A DNA stretch of 64,000 nt from the NCBI RefSeq assembly GCF_048544455.1, contig NC_133534.1, positions 88,007,637 to 88,071,636 on the forward strand, read 5' to 3'. The notes beneath the pieces are model-generated. The model made no database searches and was not told where the DNA came from. It saw nothing but the letters and a program-made list of their open reading frames with translations. Each line of letters starts with the position of its first letter. Position 1 is the stretch's first letter. Source of the stretch: Silene latifolia. Its lineage: Eukaryota > Streptophyta > Magnoliopsida > Caryophyllales > Caryophyllaceae. Shown one piece after another: positions 23,171-34,769 of the stretch. The position numbers were made by a program, and so were the translations under genes.

Positions 23171-24400
23171 GGTATGTGTTTGTTTTGTGAGCGGGTTTTA
23201 AATTGTTTAATTAGTTCGGGTGAGTCGGGTTCGTAATTGAATCGGGTTTTTAGTTTTCATAAACCTTTAATAATTATAATAAATAATTAATTTGAATAAT
23301 TAAATAAAAGGAATAAATAAATGAATAAATAAGTAAAGTTAGTAATTATAATTGTTGTAATTGTTATTATTATATAGGTGACGGAAATTGTGAAGAGTTT
23401 ATAATCGGATTTGTGAGCTTTAATTATTGGATTGCGTAATTGGAGTGCTTGCTTGCCAAGTAGGGATAAATCCTACTCAACTTTTACTCGATAATGTTTG
23501 TTGGATGTTTTATATTAAAGTGAATTGATCATATGAGAATTGTGTTGGTTGATATCATTGAAATTGTTGGAGGGGAGAATTATATTGTAAATGTTGGTTG
23601 TATTAGTTATGATAGGGTTACTGTTATTGCATCGGTTATTCAGTTTAATAATGGCAGACATCCCTTCGTGGTGATGTAGATTATTATTGAGGTTATATTG
23701 ACAAACGTCGTGTAAGAGCCTTCGGGTGACGTATTTCAAATTTATTCTGGCAGACGATATTTTATCGTATTTACTCGAGGCAGGCCCCAGATTGTCTACA
23801 GGCCATCTGGTGGATATTAATCAACTATATGTTGAGGCAGACATTACCTTTGGTGATGTAGTTTGTGTTTACTCACCTTCGGGTTGAGGCTGCCCCGGCC
23901 AGGGATTGGCGGGATGATTAGTGTAACGAGTAGTAAAAGAAGGAGCACGTTGTCAGGGAGTTGTGCAATGAAAAAGGAAATTGGATTGTTATCGTATGTT
24001 TTTGTTGTTAGTATTTATTCCTACTCAACCTCGCGGTTGACTGTGTATTCGTGAACACCTGCGGTGAACCGTTTTATGGGGAGCAGATTTGACAGGTACC
24101 AAAGATTAGCTGACTTTGGAGCATTGGGATGAGAGCCAAACATGGAACCGTAGATGAAGTCTAGATCACATATATAGTTATATCACTTATTTATTTTCCG
24201 CTGCGAGTTGTATTTATTTTAATATTAAGTTTTAGTTGATTAAAATTGTAAAACTTATGTAATCATTAAAGTTTTTATTTAAAGTACTTTGGTGAGTTGG
24301 ACTTTGTTATCTACTACCTCGGGAAACCGAGATGGTAATAGTCCTATTTATTTGGGAATGTCTAGCTAGAGGCTCCCGAATAAATGGGGGTGTTACAAAG

Positions 24401-24412
24401 TGGTATCAGAGC
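24401..24412 (+). other. Primer-binding site, iMet type
   Basis: TGGTATCAGAGC, three bases after LTR 1, complementary to the initiator Met tRNA 3' end. The same sequence follows LTR 2 at 29350-29361. Confidence 0.9.
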
Positions 24413-25638
24413 AAAACGATCCTCAGGCCTAACCAATGAACCTAATAATGAATATAGGATGTGTCTAATAAACTGAACCCGGGTAGAAACTGTTAGGAGC
24501 CCACTTAAGGCTTGGGATGAGTAGGGCCCCTCACACCAAACTTCTGGCCCTTCCAGTTTTGAACCGGTAACCTTGAGAGAATACTTGAGAGTGTGGGGTA
24601 ATTTAAAATGAATATAGTATGTTTCTCTTAGGAATTTTGTTTGTCTTGGTTGCATATTGTTGTCATTAATGGTTGCAGTTTCGGGGGCGTAACCTTATTT
24701 TACGGAGGAGGGGTATGACATGATTTGTTTAAGCATTGTTATAAGCATGATGATATGCGGAAAATATGTTGGCATGTATGTGGAAGGGGTTAATATGATT
24801 AAACATGTGAAGTATTAATTGTTGTGATTTTGGTTGATTTCTCAAAATTTTATCGCTTGATTGTTTTGGCTGCCATTTAATCTCGGTTTAAAATTCTTGC
24901 CCGATATTTTTATGTGTGATACCTTTGTGAGTTAGCTTTTATATTCCACTGGTCTCATGTTTAAACAATATACGGTTTAGGAGAAATAAATATTTTAGTG
25001 GACAGTAGACGAAATATTCCTATACAGTGATGTTTTCGCGCCATGTTTTTGTAAAATTTGCTATTTAAAAACTACGTAACTATTTGTTATAGTTCTAACG
25101 CCACTGTTTAATAGACTCATGTATGTTTTTAAATTGGTAAGCCACGTTTTAAGAAAATATTTTAACAATTTATGGTGATTTTTACAAGTTGACCTAAGTT
25201 TCTGACAAGTTGCTGTAAAATTTCAGTTTCGACCAAGTAGCTTGTAAAATGCATTATAAATTGACCCTTTGAATTTTTGACTTGATTCTTTTTTTCATGA
25301 TTTATTAACTTTCTCTATTTTGATGTTGTCAATTATGTGGAGTAGAATAATATGTCTAGTGATATGCGGAACGTATTGCCCTAAGCCAATATTGCCTCCA
25401 TGTTTAAGTTAGATGTTGTTGATAGAAATTAAAATGAACGAATATTAAATCAATGGTGAAGGAAGGGTGAGTAATACCTCATTAGATTAAGTGTCCGTCT
25501 TACCAAACCAATAGTTGGCATATTTATAGCATTTCCATGCATACCAAGCATACATCTATTAACCATATGCATCCTATATAGCACAAACACTAGCATATGA
25601 ATTCCGTAACCTAACTTGATTCCCTTATATTCCTTAGG
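24413..25638 (+). other. Non-coding internal region upstream of the unknown ORF
   Basis: AT-rich, no gag or zinc knuckle. The first part repeats after LTR 2 (29347-30200). A short antisense ORF (24362-24655) is preserved in both copies only because they are recent duplicates. Confidence 0.6.
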
Positions 25639-26313
25639 ATGAATCGTTCTTCGCGCCCAGAGGACCTATTCATGTACCCAAACTCAGATTTGAACGAGCA
25701 TTACAAAGCCTTGGAATCTCAAATGGATGTTTATGGAGCTCTAGTGAATTCAAAGTACCTAACTGGCACTCATCTTAGAGCCTACACTTTGGTTACCACT
25801 TTACCTTTCTCTGGACCTTTAGGGAAAGTAAGAGCAGATTACATGACTGAGTATGATAATTACAAGAAGCATGTGAATCACAGTCATTATTATGGATCTA
25901 TCTATCCTCCACATTTCACCTATGATGTCGTTTTAGAGAGATTGAGATACCTAGTATATGTATGTTGGGCTGATAACCATAGAATCAACCTTGGACCTGA
26001 AAAATTTAGTCATACCAATGGGAGTAGTAATGAGGAGGGAGAGTCATCTATGTTCCTTGGAGAAAAGAAGAGTGAAGCTTGTGAGGTGATAGAAATTAGC
26101 GATGATGATGAGGAGGAGGAGAAAGTAATAGATATTATGTGGACTGGACCGTATGATGATGATAATGATAGACTTCAACCTCGACAGCAGAGAGCCTCAG
26201 ACTATGAGATGGAAGATGATGTGATTTATGTTGGACAAAAGTATACACCTGATCCTAAACCTAGGAAGCACGAATGGGCTCGTCTTGGGAATAGACTTAG
26301 GAGGGTCATATGA
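25639..26313 (+). CDS. Intact 224-residue ORF of unknown function in the Tekay-like element
   Basis: I do not recognise this protein. The ATG at 25639 follows CCTTAG, so it could be an ORF start or the start of a spliced exon. Residues 1-125 look globular and rich in Tyr and His (HVNHSHYYGSIYPPHF, RLRYLVYVCW). Residues 126-200 are acidic and contain VIEISDDDEEEE (150-161), VIDI (163-166) and DDVIYVG (193-199); hydrophobic cores flanked by acidic residues resemble SUMO-interaction motifs. The C-terminus is basic (PKPRKHEW, RLGNRLRRV). It is the only open frame in this element, with no stops or shifts in an otherwise decayed neighbourhood. It is not a recognisable gag, protease or polymerase. 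Function unknown. Confidence 0.65.
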   Translation: MNRSSRPEDLFMYPNSDLNEHYKALESQMDVYGALVNSKYLTGTHLRAYTLVTTLPFSGPLGKVRADYMTEYDNYKKHVNHSHYYGSIYPPHFTYDVVLERLRYLVYVCWADNHRINLGPEKFSHTNGSSNEEGESSMFLGEKKSEACEVIEISDDDEEEEKVIDIMWTGPYDDDNDRLQPRQQRASDYEMEDDVIYVGQKYTPDPKPRKHEWARLGNRLRRVI

Positions 26314-26570
26314 ATTAAGAAAAAGTAACTAAACCTTTATGCGTACCTTTTTTGATAGTTTATTACTTATTTTGGCAATGTATTCGCCAAAAGTTTAAAT
26401 AAAGTTAGTTTAAGTTGTGGTTTTGCTACTCGGAAGTAAATCAAATATTTCTGTATTCATTTAACCATTAATTCGTGTTGGAAATAATACTTTTTTTCTA
26501 TTACAATGTGTGTTTTATTATTTTGTGGCGTTACAACAATGAGTTGTTAATTCCTATTGTTTGATATTCC

Positions 26571-26786
26571 GAACATCGAGGACGAAGTTAATTTTTAGGG
26601 GGAAGGAATGTAATACTATGAAAGTTTTGAATTATTGTTATGATACCTTGTGATACGATTGGTATGGATGATAATCGTAAATGGATGATGGTGTTGGATG
26701 ATGCTTAGTTGTAAGGATGTTTATAAGTGATGTGGTGATAGATGTGGGCGAACTTCGGGACGAAGTTCATTTTAAGGGGGGAAGAC
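26571..26786 (+). other. Two polypurine-tract modules in tandem
   Basis: Module 1: GAACATCGAGGACGAAGTT (26571-26589), a purine tract (26592-26608), then TGTAATACTATG. Module 2: GAACTTCGGGACGAAGTT (26750-26767), TTTTAAGGGGGGAAGAC (26770-26786), then the real LTR start TGTAATACTCC at 26787. The second is the one used for this LTR. Confidence 0.7.
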
Positions 26787-29346
26787 TGTAATACTCCGTA
26801 TTTTAATAATAATATATAAGAATAATTAATGTAATTTAATGAGTGATTAAATGGCATTTCTAATAATAAATACAAGTAAGACGTTAATTAAATAATAAAT
26901 TAATAATTCATGTCGGGAATTGGGTTCGGCAAATATTTGTGCTTTGGGCCGTGTGCTATTGTTATTATGGGCCGAAACTTATTTAATTGGTACGAGTGTA
27001 ATCGGGATTTATATCGGCAAATTTATAATAATATAATAAGGAGATAATAATATATAAAGGTAATTATAATTATAATAATAATAATAAAATTATGGCAATA
27101 ATAAATTAGTAAGTATTATATGAGGAAATCATAGTTATGGTAAGGTTAATAATATGTGATAATAATAATGAAATAATTATAATGACAATTCCTATACTAA
27201 TTAGAATAAGGTAAGGTACATAGTTTCCTAATTGACCTCGTATTCTCTAAATCTTACAGTATAAATACCACCTTAAATCTGATAAATAATTCATAAATTA
27301 AAAGAAGGAGCTTTAGGAGACGGAAGAAGAAGGAATTAACATAAATCAATTAATCAACTCAAGCTAATTATTCATCTTAAATCGGTTTATATCCTTTTCA
27401 TGCAATCATCTTTAGATCGATAGTATGACTTCTACAGACCAACATAGGACTCAGGAATTGGACCTATAGCTACATTGGACTGCAAAGTTTCTGACCTGAC
27501 CATTGTTGACCGTCTTTGACCGTGGTAGGGTGGTGTTTGGGGCGGCTAAAGGTGACTGGTCAGGGGGTTTTGCGGGTTAGGTCGTGGGTGATTATAGTGG
27601 GTAATTGAACCCCTAATTGGCTATGTCGTGACCTGGGTATAGAGGGGTTATGTTGAGGTGGTTGAGTCGACCACTTTGGTGGTGTTGGTGTGGCGGTAGG
27701 TGGCGGCTGGCGTTGGTGGTGGCGGTAAACCGGGGAGAGCAAAGGAGTTTGTCGCGGCTGTCTTAAGACGGGCTTTGTGGCCGTGTTTGTGACTGTACGG
27801 GGGATTTGGTACCACCAACGGAACCATCCTGGGTCAAAGGTGACAACGGTGGTGGCTGGAGGTGGTAAGGTTGGGTGTAGTTGTCGGGGTCGGCTTGTTT
27901 TGGGACATGGGTTGAGGGGAGTGTTGTTGGTGTCGTGTGTTAGGGCGTGGGTTTGTGAGTTGTTGGTGGTGGTTTAGCTGGTAGTTAGGGACGAGTAGGA
28001 TGCGTGGGGTTGCAGGCTATGGGTGGTGAGGTAGGTTGGTGGCTGTGGTGGTGTGTGGTGTCGGTTTGGAGGGTGGTTATGGGGGGAGGTTGAACACGGT
28101 TTACACGGTGTATAGTGGGGTATGTGTTTGTTTTGTGAGCGAGTTTTAAATTGTTTAATTAGTTCGGGTGAGTCGGGTTCTTAATTGAATCGGGTTTTTA
28201 GTTTTCATAAACCTTTAATAATTATAATAAATAATTATTTTGAATAATTAAATAAAAGGAATAAATAAATGAATAAATAAGTAAAGTTAGTAATTATAAT
28301 TGTTGTAATTATTATTATTATATAGGTGACGGAAATTGTGAAGAGTTTATAATCGGATTTGTGAGCTTTAATTATTGGATTTCGTAATTGGAGTGCTTGC
28401 TTGCCAGGTAGGGATACATCCTACTCAACTTTTACTCGATAATGTTTGTTGGATGATTTATATTAAAGTGAATTGATCATATGAGAATTGTGTTGGTTGA
28501 TATCATTGAAATTGTTGGAGGGGAGAATTATATTGTAAATGTTGGTTGTATTAGTTATGATAGGGTTACTGTTATTGCATCGGTTATTCAGTTTAATAAT
28601 GGCACACATCCCTTCGTGGTGATGTAGATTATTATTGAGGTTATATTGGCAAACGTCGTGTAAGAGCCTTCAGGTGACGTATTTCAGATTTATTCTGGCT
28701 GACGATATTTTATCGTATTTACTCGAGGCAGGCCCCAGATTGGTCTGCAGGCCATCTGGTGGATATTAATCAACTATATGTTGAGGCAGACATTACCTTT
28801 GGAAATGTAGTTTGTGTTTACTCACCTTCGGGTTGAGGCTGCCCCGGCCAGGGATTGGCGGGATGATTAGTGTAACGAGTAGTAAAAGAAGGAGCACATT
28901 GTCAGGGAGTTGTGCAATGAAAAACGAAATTGGATTGTTATCGTATGTTATTGTGGTTAATATTTATTCCTACTCAACCTCGCGGTTGACTGTGTATTCG
29001 TGAACACCTGCGGTGAACCGTTTTATGGGGAGCAGATTTGACAGGTACCAAAGATTAGCTGACTTGGGAGCATTGGGATGAGAGCCAAACATGAAACCGT
29101 AGATGATGTCTAGATCACATATATAGTTATATCACTTATTTATTTTCCGCTGTGAGTTGTATTTATTTTTATATTAAGTTTTAGTTGATTAAAATTGTAA
29201 AACTTATGTAATCATTAAAGTTTTTATTTAAAGTACTTTGGTGAGTTGGACTTTGTTATCTACTTCCTCGGGAAACCGAGATGGTAATAGTCCTATTTAT
29301 TTGGGAATGTCTAGCTAAAGGCTCCCGAATAAATGGGGGTGTTACA
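26787..29346 (+). repeat. LTR 2 of the Tekay-like element
   Basis: 2560 bases, TGTAATACTCC to GGGGGTGTTACA, without the nested solo LTR seen in LTR 1. TATA box TATAAATA at 27260-27267. It differs from LTR 1 by a few bases per 60. A second iMet-type primer site follows at 29350-29361. Confidence 0.9.
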
Positions 29347-30785
29347 AAGTGGTATCAGAGCAAAACGATCCTCAGGCCTAACCAATGAACCTAATAATGA
29401 ATGTATGATGTGTCTAATAAACTGAACCCGGGTAGAAACTGTTAGGAGCCCACTTAAGGCTTGGGATGAGTAGGGCCCCTCACACCAAACTTCTGGCCCT
29501 TCCAGTTTTGAACCGGTAACCTTGAGAGAATACTTGAGAGTGTGGGGTAATTTAAAATGAATATAATATGTTTCTCTTAGGAATTTTGTTTGTCTTGGTC
29601 GCATATTGTTGTCATTAATGGTTGCAGTTTCGGGGGCGTAACCTTATTTTACGGAGGAGGGGTATGACATGATTTGTTTAAGAATTATTATAAGCATGAT
29701 GATATGCGGAAAATATGTTGGCATGTATGTGGAAGGGGTTAATATGATTAAACATGTGAAGTATTAATTGTTGTGATTTTGGTTGATTTCTCGAAATTTT
29801 ATCGCTTGATTGTTTTGGCTGCCATTTAATGTCGGTTTAAAATTCTTGCCCGAGATTTTTATGTGTGATACTCTTGTGAGTTAGATTTCATATGCCACCG
29901 GTCTCATGTTTAAACAATATACGGTTTAGGAGAAATAAATATTTTAGTGGACAGTAGACGAAATATTCCTGTACAGTGATGTTTTCGCGCCATGTTTTTG
30001 TAAAATTTGCCATTTAAAAACTACGTAATTATTTGTTATAGTTCCAACGCCACGTTTAATAGACTCATGTATGTTTCTAAATTGGTAAGCCACGTTTTAA
30101 GAAAATATTCTGACAATTTATGGTGAGTTTTACAAGTTGACCTAAGTTTCTGACATGTTGCTGTAAAATTTCTGTTTCGACCAAGTAGCTTGTGGTTTTG
30201 CTACTCGTAAAATTTCTGTTTCAACAATTTATGGTGAGTTTTACAAACTGTGTGTTTGTTTTGTGAGTGGGTTTTAAATTGTTTAATTAGTTCGGGTGAG
30301 TCGGGTTCATAATTCAATTGGGTTTTTAGTTTTCATAAACCTTTAATAATTATAATAAATAATTAATTTGAATAATTAAATAAAAGGAATAAATAAATGA
30401 ATAAATAAGTAAAGTTAGTAATTCTAATTGTTGTAATTGTTATTATTATATAGGTGACGGAAATTGTGAAGAGTTTATAATCGGATTTGTGAGCTTTAAT
30501 TATTGGATTGCGAAATTAGAGTGCTTGCTTGCCGGGTAGGGATGAAGTCTAGATCACATATATAGTTATATCACTTATTTATTTTCCGCAGCGAGTTGTA
30601 TTTATTTTTATATTAAGTTTTAGTTGATTAAAATTGTAAAACTTATGTAATCATTAAAGTTTTTATTTAAAGTACTTTGGTGAGTTGGACTTTGTTATCT
30701 ACTACCTCGGGAAACCGAGATGGTAACAGTCCTATTTATTTGGGAATGTCTAGCTAAAGGCTCCCGAATAAATGGGGGTATTACA
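29347..30785 (+). mobile_element. Truncated second internal region and LTR 3 fragment
   Basis: 29347 to about 30190 repeats the start of the internal region at 24398. About 30190-30245 is scrambled, with pieces like 26413 and the internal region. From about 30245 the sequence matches the later half of the LTR (like 28121), with a second internal deletion near 30541 that removes the part equivalent to about 28420-29100. It ends GGGGGTATTACA, then the ACTTT duplication. Confidence 0.75.
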
Positions 30786-30954
30786 ACTTTCATTGAAGTT
30801 ACAAAATAAGAAATGAAAGTAAAGTTATAATAGTTACAGGAATAAAGTTATAAAATAGGGACAATAAAGTTACAAATTAATGTCAACCTTTGAAAGAGTT
30901 AAGTTCAGAGTTATTCATTATAATAACGACTGAGAAAAGAATATTAAGGTCGTA

Positions 30955-33725
30955 TTGTGTGACCTAAACCAAAGAAAGCCATCCTTGCAACTTTGCTCTC
31001 CTCTGACTCTATCCTGTTCAGCAACATTGCCCAGCACTCTATGACAGAGGAGGACATCAGTCTATCAGGTAGCATAGAAAGAATGTCTACCCCTCGGAGC
31101 TTAGCGTTGGGTCTGTAGTAAGTTGCTTGCTCTCTGAGTTTAAGAAAGAAAAATTAGCAAAACGATTAAAAATCATTAGCTGAGAATGTATTGGGTTAAG
31201 AGAGAAAGTTAAGTTACGCGTTTGGCAATTGGCAGTCGTCTAGGAAGAAGCAGTCTGCCACATTCTTCCTCAAATCTTTGACGTCCTTAAACAATGTTAG
31301 ATTATTCCGTATGAAATTAGACACACCAGTCAAGCCAATACCAGTAGCCTTCCCGTAATTGAGGGTACAGCCAAGCCCATCCCCCTTACCACGACGTCGG
31401 CTACTAATAGCTAAAAGGGGTTCATGAATAGGGGAATTCAAAATAGGTTCCCTGTATAAAATTGGCGTCGCGCCGTCAGGGGTAGAGGGACGACGGCGTT
31501 TATACATAATTTCACAGTTGGCATCATCATAAATAATCCGCTTTGAAACAGCTGTCCTTCCATCAATATCAGCATTGACAGTGTTGAGGACCTCTACTGT
31601 ACGACCGACCTCGTTCCCACCTTCCTAAACAGCCCCGTCCTCCGTCACCCCTTCATTCTCCATCTGGGTTATTCGAATAGTCTCATCAACCTCACCGGGA
31701 GAATAAGCTGCCTCCTCCAGAAGTGCACGATCAGTCAGTTCAGTTGACTTATTAGGTGATGCCTCCACCTCCAGACCAGGAATTACATCTTTATTGCCTA
31801 ACAAAATTTCATTGATTTCAGCCGTGCTATAAAATGCCCCGATGTAAGTAATGTCATCAGAGCCAGTCTGAACATTTATTGTTGGCACTTCATCATTGCC
31901 TAAACGGACATCATCAACATCCAAAGCCCCTTCGCCCGGTGATTCATCAAACTCAGACAAACCTTTTTTAAGGTCATGTAGAACTTCACTTAATTTTATA
32001 GAGGCAACCTGATCTTCAACATTACTATTATCTATTGCAGTACGTTCATGTAGTACAGGCGCATTGGCATTATATTGTTTCATCCGTGCGGCTACATCTT
32101 CAACTTCATCGCAAAATCGATGCAAGTCCTCACATTCCCAAAACTCTTGGATTGACTGTGATGGTAAAAGGGCAGGTGGACCAATTTTGTCACTTGTGAG
32201 GTTTTTGATCATCGAAATTGCATGGGCATACCATGCATGGAAGGCGACCGAATTCCTCTGAATCTTTAAGTAATGCTCATGTACATCCTAAATAAAACAA
32301 ATAAACATCAAAATCTGAAGTTCCAGATTAATATCAATTAATCAGAACATCTATAGAATTAAATTACATACTATAATAAAAGAAGTTACATAATTTTGGG
32401 TTTAGGTTCGACATCAAAAAAAAAAGTTCATAATGTAGTAAATTAAATATATATTTAAATAGTTAAAAAAACAAAATGCATCTACAATGACTTACAAATT
32501 AGTTGAAGTGACATATATAGTATAATAGAGTTACATATTATGGCAGTAAAGTTTGACTTTACCTGTTTATTTTAAGGTTTTATTCGGAAAAAAGTCTAAA
32601 TGACTAATATTTAACTGTTAATTTTATGGTGTTATTTTGATAAATGGGTTAAAGTTCGACGTCAAAAAATAAAATAAGTTCATAATGTAGCAAATTAAAT
32701 ATTTATTTAAATAGTTTAAAAAAACAACTTACATCCACAGCACGGGTTTTCAAATCTTCGTCATCCTCGACTCCTTCAGATAGTTCAATTAGAATGAACT
32801 TCTTGTCAGACTGCGAGCGAGAAGAGGATCCAATAATAAACTGACGATCAGCGCTAAGAGTGACCGGGGTAGTTGTGGGTGAATGAATGCAGCGCAGATA
32901 CCTAACTGTAGACAATGTTTGGCGACCAAAACCACCGTCACCAACCTCAAGCTTTATCGAGCAGATCATGGACGCAAGTCTCACCACGGCAAACAAACCG
33001 CTGGAAGTAAGTAATCATAAGGAAGGGAATAAAACCAAGTAAATGCGTGTGTCTTTTTTTGACGTCTACGCCGGCACTAACAAGGGCTTTTAAAACATAA
33101 GAACACCAGTCCAATTGAGAGATCTCGCTAACATTTCCTACCGCCCTTAGAAGCTTGAAGTCAACGCCGTCATTAGACGTAGGGGCAAGAAATGACGACA
33201 TACAGAACAACACAAACAGATGACAAAAGAAATCTCCGCCTTCTGTGTCAGCTTCAATAGCTTTTTTAATAATTCCTAACGGAATCGAACCGTTTGCACT
33301 TTTAACACTGAACTGCTTCCTCCAACTATCTTTGAAGGACTTGTTTTCAGGGTTGTTAGAGCCTTTCATTTGTCCAGTAGGAACAAGATCAAGCTCTTTC
33401 GGACCAAACGGTAGAAGGAAGCAATCATGTACATCATGTTTGCTTACCATATACTCCTTCGACTCAGATGCCCTAAAGACATATGTGTCATCCTTAAAAG
33501 CTTCCAAAAATAGTAGTAAATGTTTAAGAGGGAATTTCGGGAACTTCAACTCCAACAGGCCACCAAACCCAATTCTCCTCACAGAGGACCATTGAGCTTC
33601 ATTCAACTTAGGTAGTAGTTGAAATAACCTTTTCGCACGACATTTCACAGAGATTTGTTGCATAGGAGGGTCCCCCTCTTCAACTTCTTCAACTTCTTGG
33701 TCATATTCTTCATCGGAAATCCATG
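30955..33725 (-). pseudogene. Ulp1-like gene, N-terminal and middle part (copy 2)
   Basis: 5' part of the gene whose protease end is at 8828-9575. The first exon begins by 33725 (ATG at 33663) and holds the N-terminal domain of plant Ulp1-like transposon proteins: QWSSVRRIGFGGLLELKF, KHDVHDCFLLPFGPKELDLV, LDWCSYVLKALVSAGVD. A frame change near 32960 leads to LEVGDGGFGRQTLSTVRYL and a GT donor near 32730. Exon about 32290-31220 is a hydrophilic linker (AFHAWYAHAISMIKNL, acidic middle, YKRRRPSTPDG) with one stop at 31625. Exon about 31134-30960 reads LRGVDILSMLPDRLMSSSVI, the segment before the protease core. The Tekay-like insertion breaks the intron at 30786. Confidence 0.75.
32290..32730 (-). 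other. Intron of the Ulp1-like gene with MULE motifs
   Basis: AT-rich intron between a GT donor near 32730 and an acceptor near 32290 on the - strand. It contains internal near-repeats (about 32390-32460 and 32640-32710) and AAGTTACA/GAGTTACA motifs on the + strand. Confidence 0.6.
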
Positions 33726-33762
33726 ATAAAGCGATTGAACAATTTTAGAAGGTTAAACAGAC

Positions 33763-34392
33763 AAAAACTTTAGAGAATGAGCATTAAAAAATGGAATATC
33801 ATGAATTTAAAAGGTAAAAACCATGGGACTTGACTGGAGTTACATACTCAAGGACTGGAGTTACATAAATATGACATAAAGTTAAAAAACAGAATGTCAT
33901 TTAAGGGTCTGCATGTGGGAAAAAGTTACAAAACGAAGTTAGCTGTAGTTGCAAAGGAATTGCACTGGAGTTACAAACTCAAGGGCTGCAGTTACAAAGT
34001 GTTTAATTGCTTTAAATTGATAGATTTACAATTTTAATATACCCAAAAAAATCACAACAGAAGGAAAACAAACAATTTAAAAACTTTAGAGAACGAGAAT
34101 TAAAAAAAGGAACATCATAAACTTAAAAGGTAAAAAACATAGGACTTGATTGGAGTTACAAGCTCAAGCGCTGGAGTTACATAAACAAGGCATAAAGTTA
34201 CAAAATAGAATGTCATTCAAGGGTCTGAATGTGGGAAAAGTTACAAAACGAGCATGACTATAGTTACAAATTAACTTGACTGGAGTTACAAACTCCATGG
34301 CTGTAGTTACAAAGTGGTTTATTGCTTTAAATTGACAGATTTACAATTTTAATAAACCCCAAAATAAAATCACAACAGAAGGAAAACAAATC
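33763..34392 (+). repeat. Tandem direct repeat, two units of about 316 bases
   Basis: Unit 1 at 33763-34078, unit 2 at 34079 to about 34392. Both start AAAAACTTTAGAGAA and end near GGAAAACAAA. Each is filled with GGAGTTACA-type motifs (five or more per unit). It lies just upstream of the Ulp1-like gene start, so could be its promoter region. Confidence 0.75.
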
Positions 34393-34769
34393 TATATAAT
34401 CTTTTAAACAAAATTCAAAATTCAAACGAAACTAACAGCGAAAAAAAAACTAATTAGTCTCCCTTAAGTCTTGTAGTCCAAAGAAATCAGTCTGTCTCAA
34501 GTGTAAATGTTGATACACAGATTTAGCAAAAGAAAAAAAACACACAAAAACACACATTTTACAGAAAATAGAAAGAAACAATAACAAATAATTTTAATAC
34601 AAAAAAAAATGACTGATACAAAATAAATACAAAATAAAAATAGTAAATGGATTCCAATTACAATAAAGTACATAAAATACAAATATAAATTGAAATTAAT
34701 TGATAAAGAAAATGAAAGTGATTTGCATAATACTACAACATTAATAAAAGTACAAAAAAAAGAGGAACA
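34393..34769. other. AT-rich junction between MULE copies 2 and 3
   Basis: Low-complexity A-rich sequence with no coding support. The left end of MULE copy 3 must be here, but no inverted repeat or target duplication is visible. Confidence 0.4.

Larger units (their letters stand above)
20547..24397 (+). repeat. LTR 1 of the Tekay-like element, carrying a solo LTR
   Basis: Starts TGTAATACTCC, ends GGGGGTGTTACA. At 3851 bases it is about 1.29 kb longer than LTR 2; the excess is the insertion at 20828-22114. TATA box TATAAATA at 22312-22319. A strongly G- and T-rich block spans about 22550-23170. Confidence 0.85.
20547..30785 (+). mobile_element. Tekay-like LTR element with LTR-internal-LTR-internal-LTR structure
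   Basis: Enclosed by one perfect target duplication, ACTTT (20542-20546 and 30786-30790). Inside: LTR 1 (20547-24397), internal region (24398-26786), LTR 2 (26787-29346), a truncated second internal region (29347 to about 30240), and a shortened LTR 3 (about 30245-30785). Ends TGTAAT...TTACA, an iMet-type primer site and a GGACGAAGTT plus polypurine module suggest a Tekay/Del-type gypsy element, but no pol gene is present to prove it. The tandem form fits recombination between LTRs of two copies. One intact ORF lies at 25639. Confidence 0.85.
4105..34400. mobile_element. MULE copy 2: FAR1-type transposase plus convergent Ulp1-like gene, interrupted twice
   Basis: Once the two nested LTR elements are set aside (9576-20424 with one AGAAC, and 20547-30785 with one ACTTT), a continuous MULE remains. 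It has a FAR1-type transposase on + (4265-7686), a shared AGTTACA-rich spacer, and a Ulp1-like gene on - whose C-terminus is at 8828 and N-terminus near 33725. MULEs carrying Ulp1-like genes (Kaonashi-type) are an established plant class and often lack terminal inverted repeats; I see none here. Both genes carry stops and frameshifts. The right boundary, somewhere in 34390-34770, is not clear. Confidence 0.7.

Noticed and set aside
24362..24655. 97-codon - strand ORF repeated at 29311-29604
   Set aside because: It spans the LTR end and primer site antisense; the two copies match only because the LTRs are recent duplicates.
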